64,000 nucleotides of DNA. Source: Citrobacter sp. Marseille-Q6884. GTDB lineage: Bacteria; Pseudomonadota; Gammaproteobacteria; Enterobacterales; Enterobacteriaceae. Shown one piece after another: positions 10,503 to 19,074 of this stretch (position 1 is its first letter; the number at the start of each line of letters is the position of its first letter). The stretch spans positions 1,116,001-1,180,000 of the forward strand of contig NZ_CAMDRE010000002.1 of the NCBI RefSeq assembly GCF_945906775.1, given 5' to 3'. The notes below the pieces were generated by a model that worked only from the letters and a program-made list of their open reading frames with translations, was not told the origin of the DNA and did not search any database. A program made the position numbers and the translations under genes.

Positions 10503-10530
10503 AAAAAAGCCTGCATCAGCAGGCTTTTTA
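10503..10530. terminator. Bidirectional terminator between acnA and ribA
   Basis: A perfect stem AAAAAGCCTGC / GCAGGCTTTTT with loop ATCA, A-rich on the left and T-rich on the right. It suits termination of both convergent transcripts. Confidence 0.88.
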
Positions 10531-10547
10531 TCGCGGATGCGTAGGCA

Positions 10548-11138
10548 TCACTCGCTCAGGAGATGGCCCATCTTGGCGGCTTTGGTATCCAGATAATGGG
10601 CATTATTCGGGTTACGACCAACAATCAGCGGGACACGTTCAACGATATTGATACCGGCTTCTGTCAGAATTTCCACTTTCTTCGGGTTATTGGTCAACAG
10701 ACGCACTTCGTCTACACCCAACAGCTTAAACATATCCGCACACAGGGTGAAGTCACGTTCGTCTGCGGCAAACCCTAACTGATGGTTGGCTTCGACAGTA
10801 TCATAGCCTTGATCCTGCAACGCATAGGCGCGAATCTTGTTAAGCAGACCGATGTTGCGTCCTTCCTGGCGATGATAGAGCAGAATGCCGCGTCCTTCTT
10901 CAGCAATATGCGCGAGCGCCGCTTCCAGCTGGAAACCGCAATCACAACGCAGGCTGAACAGCGCGTCGCCGGTCAGACATTCGGAATGGACGCGTGCCAG
11001 AACCGGTGTTTGGCCTGATATATCGCCAAAGACCAGCGCGACATGATCGTGTCCGGTTGCCAGTTCTTCAAATCCCACCATCAGGAAATCACCCCAGGGG
11101 GTTGGCAGTTTGGCTTCTGCCACACGTTTAAGCTGCAT
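10548..11138 (-). CDS. ribA: GTP cyclohydrolase II
   Basis: A 196-residue cytoplasmic enzyme for the first step of riboflavin synthesis: it opens GTP to 2,5-diamino-6-ribosylamino-pyrimidinone phosphate, releasing formate and pyrophosphate. The zinc ligands are in ECLTGDALFSLRCDCG (three Cys near 54, 65, 67). The YHRQEGRNIGL segment (near 105-115) holds the GTP-binding and catalytic residues. Length equals E. coli RibA; it is not fused to DHBP synthase. It is monocistronic and convergent with acnA. I saw no FMN riboswitch upstream, consistent with the riboswitch belonging to ribB in enterics. Confidence 0.97.
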   Translation of the reverse strand: MQLKRVAEAKLPTPWGDFLMVGFEELATGHDHVALVFGDISGQTPVLARVHSECLTGDALFSLRCDCGFQLEAALAHIAEEGRGILLYHRQEGRNIGLLNKIRAYALQDQGYDTVEANHQLGFAADERDFTLCADMFKLLGVDEVRLLTNNPKKVEILTEAGINIVERVPLIVGRNPNNAHYLDTKAAKMGHLLSE

Positions 11139-11335
11139 GTAATTCTCCAGATTATGCTGGCACTCGTCGTGCCGTCGCCTGTTGGCTTCTGTATTGCACT
11201 ATTTTGCCATAAGGCAGCGGTGTTCACCTAATTGCGACAACGCATTCGCTTTTTGAATGGCACAAAATTGTCAATTTTCCCGACCTGAACATTTTTCAGT
11301 TATGATTGTGAGACTTATCGACGAAAGGAGAGGCA

Positions 11336-12100
11336 ATGCTGTCTATTGCAAAGCGCACCGCAGTGGGTGCCGCACTGTTGTTGGTCATGCCCATGGTTGT
11401 ATGGGTATCCGGCTGGAGCTGGCAACCCGGACACAATGTCTGGTGGCTAAAAACCTTATACTGGATAACCGAAACGGTGACCCAGCCCTGGGGGATCATT
11501 ACGCATGTTGCGCTTTGTGCGTGGTTTCTGTGGTGTCTGCGATTTCGTCTGAAAGCGGCATTGATGCTGTTTGCGATCCTTGCGGGCGCAATATTACTCG
11601 GCCAGGGTGTGAAATCGTGGGTTAAAGAGAGGGTGCAAGAGCCGCGGCCCTTTGTTATCTGGCTGGAAAAAACGCACCATATTCCTGTCGATGAGTTCTA
11701 CACTTTAAAACGTAAAGAACGCGGGCACCTGGTCAAAGAACAATTGGCCGGGCAGCAGGATATTCCCACTTTTTTACGTAAGCACTGGCAAAAAGAAACG
11801 GGGTTTGCATTTCCCTCCGGGCATACGATGTTTGCCGCAAGTTGGGCATTGCTTGCCGTGGGATTGCTATGGCCGCGCAGGCGTACGCTGACGATTGTCT
11901 TCCTGCTCATCTGGGCAACGGGTGTGATGGGGAGTCGCTTACTTCTGGGCATGCACTGGCCACGCGATTTGGTCGTCGCGACATTGATCTCCTGGCTGCT
12001 GGTCACGCTGGCAACATGGCTTGCACAGCGGGTATGCGGGCCATTGACACCGCCACCACAAGAGAAGCAAGAAATCGCACAGCGTGAGCAAGAAAGCTGA
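11336..12100 (+). CDS. pgpB: Phosphatidylglycerophosphatase B / undecaprenyl-pyrophosphate phosphatase
   Basis: A 254-residue integral membrane PAP2-family phosphatase. It dephosphorylates phosphatidylglycerol phosphate and also recycles undecaprenyl pyrophosphate on the periplasmic side. All three PAP2 signature motifs are visible: KERVQEPRP (KX6RP, near 101-109), FPSGH (near 159-163) and SRLLLGMHWPRD (SRX5HX3D, near 200-211). There are several membrane segments, at about 9-27, 54-72, 80-92, 165-185, 187-200 and 212-230. It starts at ATG 11336 with GAAAGGAG upstream. It is the first of a same-strand series with lapA and lapB, but a 149-base gap suggests lapA has its own promoter. Confidence 0.95.
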   Translation: MLSIAKRTAVGAALLLVMPMVVWVSGWSWQPGHNVWWLKTLYWITETVTQPWGIITHVALCAWFLWCLRFRLKAALMLFAILAGAILLGQGVKSWVKERVQEPRPFVIWLEKTHHIPVDEFYTLKRKERGHLVKEQLAGQQDIPTFLRKHWQKETGFAFPSGHTMFAASWALLAVGLLWPRRRTLTIVFLLIWATGVMGSRLLLGMHWPRDLVVATLISWLLVTLATWLAQRVCGPLTPPPQEKQEIAQREQES

Positions 12101-12249
12101 CTACGATTGATTTTTTGAATTTTGCCCTTAAATCATAACGGCTATGGCGCTTTTCCGTTTCGCACTCGTCGTGAAAATGGTAATTTAAAAGGCTTAACGC
12201 GGTAAGTTGTACACGATTTATTCGCTCCAACCACATAACGGGAAGTAAT

Positions 12250-12558
12250 GTGAAATATTTACTCATTTTCTTACTGGTGTTGGCGATTTTTGTTATTTCG
12301 GTGACATTAGGTGCGCAAAACGATCAACAGGTCACGTTTAACTACCTGCTGGCTCAGGGTGAGTATCGCATCTCAACTCTGCTTGCCGTGTTGTTTGCCG
12401 CAGGCTTTGCGATTGGCTGGTTGATTTGTGGACTGTTCTGGCTGAAGGTTCGCGTGTCTCTTGCGCGTGCTGAACGTAAAATCAAACGACTGGAAAACCA
12501 GCTTGCACCTGCGACCGACGTTGCGGTAACTGCCGATTCGTCGGTTGTGAAGGAATAA
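12250..12558 (+). CDS. lapA: Lipopolysaccharide assembly protein LapA
   Basis: A 102-residue inner-membrane protein (formerly YciS) that pairs with LapB in controlling LPS synthesis. Two membrane segments (about 2-20 and 41-63) form a hairpin, followed by a cytoplasmic amphipathic and coiled region (RAERKIKRLENQLA). The start ATG at 12250 is preceded by GGGAAG. Only 6 bases separate it from lapB, so the two are one operon. E. coli lapAB is heat-shock inducible; I did not locate a convincing sigma-32 site in the 149-base gap after pgpB. Confidence 0.93.
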   Translation: MKYLLIFLLVLAIFVISVTLGAQNDQQVTFNYLLAQGEYRISTLLAVLFAAGFAIGWLICGLFWLKVRVSLARAERKIKRLENQLAPATDVAVTADSSVVKE

Positions 12559-12564
12559 TTATTT

Positions 12565-13734
12565 ATGCTGGAGTTGTTGTTTCTGCTTTTACCTGTAGCC
12601 GCTGCCTATGGGTGGTATATGGGTCGCAGAAGTGCGCAACAAACAAAACAGGATGAAGCTAACCGTTTGTCACGCGACTACGTCGCCGGGGTAAACTTCC
12701 TCCTGAGCAACCAACAAGATAAAGCGGTGGATCTGTTCCTCGATATGTTGAAAGAGGATACCGGCACCGTTGAGGCTCACCTCACCCTCGGAAACCTGTT
12801 CCGCTCGCGCGGTGAAGTCGATCGCGCTATTCGTATCCATCAAACGCTGATGGAAAGTGCATCTCTGACCTATGAACAACGTTTGCTGGCAGTTCAGCAA
12901 CTGGGCCGTGACTATATGGCCGCAGGGCTGTACGACCGTGCGGAAGACATGTTCAATCAGCTGACTGATGAAACAGACTTTCGCGTGGGGGCGTTGCAGC
13001 AATTATTGCAAATCTATCAGGCGACCAGCGAGTGGCAGAAAGCCATCGATGTCGCTGAGCGTCTGGTTAAACTCGGTAAAGATAAGCAGCGCATTGAGAT
13101 CGCGCATTTTTACTGTGAACTGGCCTTACAGCAAATGGGCAACGACGATATGGATCGCGCCATGACGTTGTTGAAAAAAGGCGCGGCCGCCGATAAAAAC
13201 AGTGCGCGCGTTTCCATCATGATGGGGCGCGTGTATATGGTGAAAGGGGAGTATGCGAAGGCTGTCGAAAGCCTGCAGCGTGTGATCTCCCAGGACAAAG
13301 AACTGGTCAGCGAAACGCTGGAGATGCTGCAGAGTTGCTATCAGCATCTGGGCAAAAATGACGAGTGGGCAGAGTTTTTGCGTCGCGCGGTCGAGGAAAA
13401 TACCGGTGCTGCTGCTGAGTTGATGCTGGCAGATATCCTGGAAGCGCGCGAAGGAAATGAGACTGCACAGGTCTATATTACCCGCCAGTTGCAGCGTCAT
13501 CCAACGATGCGTGTTTTCCATAAATTAATGGATTATCACCTCAATGAAGCAGAAGAAGGGCGTGCAAAAGAGAGCCTGATGGTTCTGCGTGATATGGTTG
13601 GGGAGCAGGTACGCAGTAAGCCGCGCTACCGTTGCCAGAAATGTGGATTTACCGCCTATACGTTGTACTGGCATTGTCCGTCTTGCCGTTCATGGTCAAC
13701 CATTAAACCGATCCGCGGCCTCGACGGCCTGTAA
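12565..13734 (+). CDS. lapB: Lipopolysaccharide assembly protein LapB
   Basis: A 389-residue membrane-anchored TPR protein (formerly YciM). It directs LpxC to the FtsH protease and so sets the rate of LPS synthesis; it is sensed by PbgA/YejM in E. coli. There is one N-terminal membrane anchor (about 1-18). TPR repeats follow over about 35-330 (for example VEAHLTLGNLFRSRGEVDRA, RVSIMMGRVYMVKGEYAKA). A C-terminal rubredoxin-type metal site is formed by CQKCGF and CPSCRSW (four Cys). Length and all domains match E. coli. It is translated from ATG 12565 directly after lapA. Confidence 0.96.
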   Translation: MLELLFLLLPVAAAYGWYMGRRSAQQTKQDEANRLSRDYVAGVNFLLSNQQDKAVDLFLDMLKEDTGTVEAHLTLGNLFRSRGEVDRAIRIHQTLMESASLTYEQRLLAVQQLGRDYMAAGLYDRAEDMFNQLTDETDFRVGALQQLLQIYQATSEWQKAIDVAERLVKLGKDKQRIEIAHFYCELALQQMGNDDMDRAMTLLKKGAAADKNSARVSIMMGRVYMVKGEYAKAVESLQRVISQDKELVSETLEMLQSCYQHLGKNDEWAEFLRRAVEENTGAAAELMLADILEAREGNETAQVYITRQLQRHPTMRVFHKLMDYHLNEAEEGRAKESLMVLRDMVGEQVRSKPRYRCQKCGFTAYTLYWHCPSCRSWSTIKPIRGLDGL

Positions 13735-13836
13735 TTTAAAAAAACGCCCACTTTAGTTACAACATACTTAGTAAGTTTTCATCCCTCCACGGTCCAACTC
13801 CGCTGCCACATCGCCTGGCAGAAATGTAATCGCGCC

Positions 13837-13865
13837 TGTTAATTTTCTATTACCACAGGTAGAAT
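13837..13865 (+). promoter_or_regulatory. Candidate pyrF promoter
   Basis: The -10-like TAGAAT at 13860-13865 lies 58 bases before the chosen pyrF start, with a weak -35 (TGTTAA at 13837-13842) 17 bases upstream. If correct, transcription starts near 13872, which rules out the in-frame ATG at 13864 as a start codon. This is inference from spacing only. Confidence 0.35.
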
Positions 13866-13923
13866 GCACGCCGTTTACCCATTTTGCGCCGCTTACGGTG
13901 CCCATCATCAAGAAGGTCTGGTC

Positions 13924-14661
13924 ATGACGTTTACTGCTTCATCTTCTTCCCGTGCTGTTACTGATTCTCCTGTCGTTGTCGCGCTGGATTACCATAATCG
14001 TGATAAAGCATTAGCTTTTGTTGACAGAATTGATCCCCGTGATTGCCGTTTGAAAGTGGGCAAAGAGATGTTCACGCTTTTTGGACCTCAGTTAGTTCGC
14101 GATCTGCAACAGCGTGGCTTCGACGTCTTTCTGGATTTAAAATTTCATGATATTCCCAACACCACGGCGCATGCTGTTGCAGCGGCAGCAGACCTTGGCG
14201 TATGGATGGTAAACGTCCATGCCTCCGGTGGGGCACGTATGATGACAGCCGCGCGTGAAGCATTAGTGCCGTTTGGCAAAGATGCGCCGCTGCTTATTGC
14301 CGTGACCGTTCTGACCAGCATGGAAGCCAGCGATCTTGCCGATCTCGGCGTGACGTTGTCACCTGCAGAGCATGCTGAAAGACTGGCGCGCTTAACCCAA
14401 CAGTGCGGACTGGACGGCGTGGTATGTTCAGCTCAGGAAGCCGTGCGGTTCAAACAAGAGCTTGGTCAGGCGTTTAAGCTGGTCACGCCAGGGATTCGCC
14501 CTGAAGGCAGCGCAGCAGGTGATCAGCGCCGTATCATGACACCAGAGCAGGCATTGGCCGCAGGGGTGGATTACATGGTGATTGGCCGCCCGGTCACGCA
14601 GTCGGAAGACCCGGCGCAGACGCTGAAGATGATTAATGCCTCACTGAAACGAGGTGCGTAA
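13924..14661 (+). CDS. pyrF: Orotidine 5'-phosphate decarboxylase
   Basis: A 245-residue TIM-barrel enzyme that decarboxylates OMP to UMP, the last step of de novo pyrimidine synthesis. The catalytic tetrad region is visible as LDLKFHDIPNT (Asp-Lys-His-Asp, near 69-80). The early Asp is in VALDYHNRD (near 20-28), and the phosphate-binding TPGIRPEGS and GRPVTQ segments are at the C-terminus. I chose ATG 13924 (MTFTASSSSRAVT), which agrees with E. coli in length and sequence; the reading frame is open for another 20 codons upstream, but that stretch overlaps the likely promoter. yciH follows directly. Confidence 0.96.
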   Translation: MTFTASSSSRAVTDSPVVVALDYHNRDKALAFVDRIDPRDCRLKVGKEMFTLFGPQLVRDLQQRGFDVFLDLKFHDIPNTTAHAVAAAADLGVWMVNVHASGGARMMTAAREALVPFGKDAPLLIAVTVLTSMEASDLADLGVTLSPAEHAERLARLTQQCGLDGVVCSAQEAVRFKQELGQAFKLVTPGIRPEGSAAGDQRRIMTPEQALAAGVDYMVIGRPVTQSEDPAQTLKMINASLKRGA

Positions 14662-14988
14662 ATGAACGATACCCATTCCCGCCTGGTTTACTCAACGGAG
14701 ACCGGACGTATTGATGAACCCAAGGTTGCGCCAGAACGCCCGAAAGGGGACGGCATTGTCCGTATTCAGCGTCAGACCAGCGGTCGAAAAGGTAAGGGCG
14801 TCTGTCTGATTACCGGTATTGATCAGGACGATGCTGAACTGACTAAACTGGCGGCGGAACTGAAGAAAAAATGCGGTTGCGGTGGCGCGGTGAAAGATGG
14901 CGTGATTGAAATACAGGGTGATAAACGTGACCTGATTAAATCACTGCTGGAAGCCAAAGGCATGAAAGTTAAACTGGCTGGCGGCTAA
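14662..14988 (+). CDS. yciH: SUI1/eIF1-family translation factor-like protein YciH
   Basis: A 108-residue bacterial homologue of eIF1 (SUI1 fold), reported in E. coli to act in translation initiation fidelity and stress translation. The SUI1 core is seen as RKGKGVCLITGI (about 35-46), LAAELKKKCGCGGAVKDG (about 62-79) and IEIQGDKRDLI (about 82-92). The ATG starts immediately after the pyrF stop, so it is cotranscribed and likely coupled. A strong terminator follows. Confidence 0.93.
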   Translation: MNDTHSRLVYSTETGRIDEPKVAPERPKGDGIVRIQRQTSGRKGKGVCLITGIDQDDAELTKLAAELKKKCGCGGAVKDGVIEIQGDKRDLIKSLLEAKGMKVKLAGG

Positions 14989-14991
14989 TAG

Positions 14992-15020
14992 AAAAGCCAC
15001 GGAATATCTCCGTGGCTTTA
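14992..15020 (+). terminator. pyrF-yciH terminator
   Basis: The stem AAAGCCACGGA / TCCGTGGCTTT stands four bases after the yciH stop and is followed by an AT-rich tail. The A-rich left arm may let it act on the opposite strand too, where osmB ends about 110 bases away. Confidence 0.75.
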
Positions 15021-15126
15021 TATCGATCTATTTATAAACAATAAGTTATAAAATTTGTCTCAGTGTATAGACTTAGTACTGCCTGAATAAGAAACGTATT
15101 ATTATATCGAGCCGGTCAACCGTAGA

Positions 15127-15345
15127 TTATTTACCTACCTGGTGACCGATGATACCACCGACTGCAGCACCACCCAGTGTTCCCAGTGTGCTACCGTCGG
15201 TCAGGACTGCACCACCTATCGCACCCGCACCTGCGCCGATTGCCGTGTTACGGTCTTGTTTAGACCAGTTGGAACAGGCGCTCAGAGACATTGCCAGAGT
15301 AATTGCCATAATGGCAGCGGTCATTTTTTTGCTCGTTACTAACAT
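15127..15345 (-). CDS. osmB: Osmotically inducible lipoprotein OsmB
   Basis: A 72-residue outer-membrane lipoprotein induced by osmotic stress and stationary phase (RpoS and Rcs in E. coli). The signal peptide MLVTSKKMTAAIMAITLAM leads to the lipobox LSAC (lipidated Cys near 23). The mature part is short and Gly/Ala-rich with glycine-zipper-like repeats (AIGAGAGAIGGAV, LGGAAVGGIIGHQVGK). The ribosome-binding site on the minus strand is AGGAGAAAG. The 267 bases between it and yciT (15346-15612) hold its promoter and a long hairpin. Confidence 0.95.
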   Translation of the reverse strand: MLVTSKKMTAAIMAITLAMSLSACSNWSKQDRNTAIGAGAGAIGGAVLTDGSTLGTLGGAAVGGIIGHQVGK

Positions 15346-15575
15346 AATACTTTCTCCTGAATTATTGATTCACGGAATCCAGTTCCCTTTAATGATAGCG
15401 TTAAATGTGGATCACCAAAGATATATCCGTGAAACGTGTAGCGAAGGTCGTTACAATCTCTATTCTGCAGATGACAGTTCGCTTCTGTTATATCGCTAAC
15501 ATTAATTTTACGATTTTATCCTGTTAACAACAGGTAAAAAGTCTTAATTGGGCTGTCGGATAAGTCTCAGAGAGA

Positions 15576-15603
15576 AGATGATTTGCCGGATGGCAAATCA
15601 TCT
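15576..15603. repeat. Perfect 12-bp inverted repeat downstream of yciT
   Basis: AGATGATTTGCC and GGCAAATCATCT are perfectly complementary with loop GGAT. It lies ten bases past the yciT stop (in the yciT direction). It lacks a good T run (TCTCTC follows), so it may be a weak terminator or a 3' stabilising hairpin rather than a strong terminator. Confidence 0.6.
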
Positions 15604-15612
15604 GGTGAAATA

Positions 15613-16365
15613 TTATGCGTGGGTATCAATGATATTGACGGTCAGCCCGGAATGCTCAAGCTGCATCTGAACGCTGGCGCTGAGTTTGGCATCCGTCACG
15701 ACGCGGCTGAAGCGATCTAACGGGCCGAGCGTATAAGGATGAATCGCCTCAAATTTTGAGCTATCCGTAAGCACTATAACCTCGGCGCCTTTTTCCAGCA
15801 CCGCATTCACCACGTCTGAGCGCATCATGTCGCGTCCGGTAAACCCGGTGTCAGCCTGCCAGCCATCGATGCCAATAAATGCCTTACTAAAGTGCACCTG
15901 TTGAATAAACTGGCGAGTTAACGGACCGACCATACTTTCGCTTTTTTTCTGGTAGATCCCGCCGAGCAGAATGACCTCACACGGAGTTTCTTTAAGCAGA
16001 TGCGCGATGTAGCTGCTGACCGTAATGATGGTGACATCTTTTTGTTCTGCCAGCGTCCTGGCAAGAAGCGCGTTGCTACTGCCGTTTTCAATAAATACAG
16101 ATTCACCTGGATTCACCAGCGAAGCCGCGAATTCAGCCAGCTCACGTTTTAACGTGAAATTGGTCATCATGCGCGTTTCTACATCATCACTGTTCAATGA
16201 CACTGCGAATCCGTGGGCACGGCGTAAATAACTCTGTTTTTCCAGCGTGTTCAGATCCTGTCGAATCGTCACTTCTGAAACGCCAGTGATTTTCGCCAGC
16301 TCAGCCACACTCATCTGGCCTTTATCGGTCACCATCTGCAAAATAGATTGTTGTCGGGAATTCAT
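15613..16365 (-). CDS. yciT: DeoR-family regulator YciT
   Basis: A 250-residue DeoR/GlpR-type repressor. The N-terminal winged HTH (about 1-55) includes MSVAELAKITGVSEVTIRQDLNTLE. The C-terminal sugar-phosphate-sensing domain has the usual FIENGSSNALLA (near 95-106), VILLGG (near 133) and KAFIGIDGW (near 163). In E. coli it has been linked to osmolarity control; its ligand is unknown. It is monocistronic and lies between osmB and yciZ on the same strand. Confidence 0.9.
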   Translation of the reverse strand: MNSRQQSILQMVTDKGQMSVAELAKITGVSEVTIRQDLNTLEKQSYLRRAHGFAVSLNSDDVETRMMTNFTLKRELAEFAASLVNPGESVFIENGSSNALLARTLAEQKDVTIITVSSYIAHLLKETPCEVILLGGIYQKKSESMVGPLTRQFIQQVHFSKAFIGIDGWQADTGFTGRDMMRSDVVNAVLEKGAEVIVLTDSSKFEAIHPYTLGPLDRFSRVVTDAKLSASVQMQLEHSGLTVNIIDTHA

Positions 16366-16461
16366 AGTATTAATTTTTATAGCGATATCGTATCGGAAAT
16401 TAAACGGAGGCTGCGTTATCTGATGTCAGAGGATAGCAGCCACATAAAGAGAATGATGTCT

Positions 16462-16644
16462 TCAGATCTCCCACGGAGCCTTCTGCTTTTTTGACAGAGA
16501 CTCTGTATCTTCTTTGACTGTGTTTAACAGTTCAGCCTTCAGAATTTCAAGGTTATGGATGGCTGAGTGGTAATCGCCTGCAACGAGGATATCCAGCACG
16601 GTATCAATGCGTTCGGCCAAACGTTGTGCGTCGATGTCAGACAT
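16462..16644 (-). CDS. yciZ: UPF0509 family protein YciZ
   Basis: A small protein of 60 residues (63 if the earlier ATG at 16651-16653 is used). The conserved core RIDTVLDILVAGDYHSAI followed by HNLEILKAELL, and the C-terminus KAPWEI, are those of E. coli YciZ. I chose the inner ATG because AGGA lies eight bases upstream of it. No catalytic motif or membrane segment is visible. Function is unknown. The gene sits between yciT and pdeR on the same strand. Confidence 0.85.
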   Translation of the reverse strand: MSDIDAQRLAERIDTVLDILVAGDYHSAIHNLEILKAELLNTVKEDTESLSKKQKAPWEI

Positions 16645-16826
16645 GGTCGTCATCCTGATGTCAAAAGAGTTTGAATTTCATGATGCAGAAATTCATGCCA
16701 AAAGAGAAGGGAAAAATAGTATTAACCTGAGCGAATGGAGAATATTATATATTGTGTGATTACATACAGATATGATTGTCACGCAGTGTCCATTTTTCGC
16801 TATTCAATACGTTTGCTCTTTCTGCA

Positions 16827-18818
16827 TTATCGCGATTTTTTATTCAGGTGTCGCTTATACCAGCGTTCAAATGCGGCGGCAGGCATCGGCTTGGCGAACA
16901 AAAATCCCTGACGCTCATTAACACCATTTTTGGTCAGAAAAGCATCCTCTTTCGCGCTTTCAACACCCTCAGCAATCACCTGCAGGTTGAGCGCCTGTGC
17001 GACGGCCACAATGGCTCGTACCAGCGACTGTGAAATAGATTGTTTGTGAATATCCCTGACGAAGGCCTGATCGAGTTTTATGGCATCGAGCGGGAAGCGG
17101 GCAAGTTGCGAAAGCGATGAATATCCTGTACCAAAATCATCTAAATGGATCTGTGCGCCTAGCTGACTAAATTGTTGAATAACGGACAACGCAAGTTGTT
17201 CATTTTCAATCAAACTGCTTTCTGTTAATTCGACATCGATGGGGCAATACTCAAAATTCAGGTCATGCAGAACCTGCTTCAGATCGGTAAAAAGCGTCTG
17301 GTCGGCCAGCTGACGCGCAGAAACGTTCACCGCCACGCGCAGGTTTATCCCTTTATCACGCCATTTCGCCACCTGGCGTACAACTTCCAGAATGACCCAA
17401 CGACCCAGAGGAACGATAAGCCCGGACTCTTCGGCGTAAGAAATAAACTCCATTGGCGGGATTAACCCGCGCTCCGGGGACTGCCAGCGAACCAGCGCTT
17501 CCAGGCTACGTACTTCGCCGCGCCAGGTTATTTTGGGTTGGTAGTGGATCAATAATTGATCGTTTTCCAGCGCTTTACGCAGGTTGGTATCCAGCCAAAG
17601 ATATTCGAAGACCCGCTGATTCATTTCTGGCGAGAAGACACAAAACTGTCCGCGTCCGCCTTCTTTCGCGGTATACATCGCCGTATCCGCATTGCGAATC
17701 ACGCTTTCGCTGTCATTTCCATGCTGCGGCGCGAGGGAAATACCGATAGAACAGCCGGTATACACTTCAATCAGGCCAATGCGAAAGGGGAGACGCAGGC
17801 GAGTCAGAATACGCGAGGCGGTGGCCTCAAGCGCGCTTCGGGAGGTTTGCGTGGCAAGGACAATAAACTCATCCCCTCCGAAACGGGCCAGCAACTGATC
17901 ATCTTCAAGGCAACTGAGGATCGCCAGTGAGACGCTTTGTAGCAGCTGATCGCCAAACATGTGACCATAGGCATCGTTGACCTTTTTGAAGTTATCCAGG
18001 TCGAGATAGACAATTCCAACCTGTGAATCTTCCGCATTCTCAATCGCTTCGCTAATCAGTTCATGAATGGCGTTACGGTTAGGTAATCCGGTAATCGAGT
18101 CGGTATTCGCCAGCACGCGCAGACGCTCCTGGGCGCGCCGCTCTTCAGTGATATCCGTTCCTGAACAGATCAGGAAAATTTCGTTCTTACCGCTGCCGTT
18201 ATGCACAAATTTATTGCGAAACAAAAACAGGCGTTGCCCCTTACAGGTATTTACCCATCGCTCGACCTCATAGGAGTTACCTTCGCGAAAGAAAATATCA
18301 ATGTTGCGTCTTGAGGCTGCGGCTTCGCGACGGCTCATAAACAGCGTAAACACGCTTTGGCCGATCACTTCGCGTTCTTTCAGACCGGTATATTCTTCGC
18401 ACAATCGATTAAATCGCTGAATGTTACCCATGCGATCAAGGATGACGATAACGGAATTGGCTTCAGAGACAACCTGTTCGGCAAACGATAAGCCGTGTGC
18501 CAGATCGCGTGCAACGGAAGGGGTATCATCCCAGGCGGATGCGCTTCCACCCCATTCTCGTTTATTAATTTTTCGTCCGACCAGATGCACGGGAATGTCA
18601 TCATCATCGATGGGAAGGGTCATGAGCAAACTTGAGGTAATAACCGTCATCTCCCGAATACGATCGGCCTGCTCAGGAGATAATTCGATGGTTTGTTTTG
18701 CGTCAGCGGCTTCGTCAACAGAGAAATGCAGGGTGTTGCAATCCTCTGACAGACGCCAGTATGGGTTGTGCGTACCCGTGTAACTATACAACGTTACCCG
18801 TTCCTGAACGTCTTTCAT
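16827..18818 (-). CDS. pdeR: Cyclic-di-GMP phosphodiesterase PdeR (PAS-GGDEF-EAL)
   Basis: A 663-residue cytoplasmic protein (formerly Gmr/YciR). In E. coli it is the trigger phosphodiesterase that holds back DgcM and MlrA and so curli production. Domains in order: N-terminal region; PAS (about 90-210, NSVIVILDRMGNIQRFN); GGDEF with intact LARFGGDEFIVL (near 305-320); EAL with LEALVRW (near 432), DDFGTGYSSL (near 565) and EGVESAK (near 622). Both catalytic signatures look complete. ATG 18818 gives about the E. coli length; an in-frame ATG at 18872 would add 18 residues. The E. coli partner dgcM is not adjacent here. Confidence 0.94.
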   Translation of the reverse strand: MKDVQERVTLYSYTGTHNPYWRLSEDCNTLHFSVDEAADAKQTIELSPEQADRIREMTVITSSLLMTLPIDDDDIPVHLVGRKINKREWGGSASAWDDTPSVARDLAHGLSFAEQVVSEANSVIVILDRMGNIQRFNRLCEEYTGLKEREVIGQSVFTLFMSRREAAASRRNIDIFFREGNSYEVERWVNTCKGQRLFLFRNKFVHNGSGKNEIFLICSGTDITEERRAQERLRVLANTDSITGLPNRNAIHELISEAIENAEDSQVGIVYLDLDNFKKVNDAYGHMFGDQLLQSVSLAILSCLEDDQLLARFGGDEFIVLATQTSRSALEATASRILTRLRLPFRIGLIEVYTGCSIGISLAPQHGNDSESVIRNADTAMYTAKEGGRGQFCVFSPEMNQRVFEYLWLDTNLRKALENDQLLIHYQPKITWRGEVRSLEALVRWQSPERGLIPPMEFISYAEESGLIVPLGRWVILEVVRQVAKWRDKGINLRVAVNVSARQLADQTLFTDLKQVLHDLNFEYCPIDVELTESSLIENEQLALSVIQQFSQLGAQIHLDDFGTGYSSLSQLARFPLDAIKLDQAFVRDIHKQSISQSLVRAIVAVAQALNLQVIAEGVESAKEDAFLTKNGVNERQGFLFAKPMPAAAFERWYKRHLNKKSR

Positions 18819-19023
18819 GATGTGAACTATCCCGTTTAAAGCGCATAGAGCCTCAAAAGTAAGGGTAGCCATGATTCATACAGGGTGATTATGGCTGAAC
18901 ATATTGTTTTATTTATATATTTATGTGTAATCCAGATTCGGGAAAAAGCAAAGCCAGAGAACTGAAAATCGTAAAAAATAAATCCAGATGAATGAAGTGT
19001 AGTGTGTGGCGGAGTTGTCGAGG

Positions 19024-19060
19024 GGAAAAAGAAAACGGCCTTCCTCTAAAGAAAGGCCGT
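19024..19060 (-). terminator. rnb terminator
   Basis: On the minus strand the stem ACGGCCTT / AAGGCCGT is followed by TTTTCTTTTT, 15 bases beyond the rnb stop. It is a clear intrinsic terminator. Confidence 0.85.
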
Positions 19061-19074
19061 CGAGCCTGAATCAG

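Noticed and set aside
10548..11335. Search for an FMN riboswitch upstream of ribA
   Set aside because: The 197-base gap to pgpB shows none of the conserved RFN stem-loops; in enterics that element belongs to ribB.
13864..13923. Longer pyrF start adding 20 residues
   Set aside because: The ATG at 13864 overlaps a likely -10 element and has no ribosome-binding site; the shorter form from 13924 matches the known protein.
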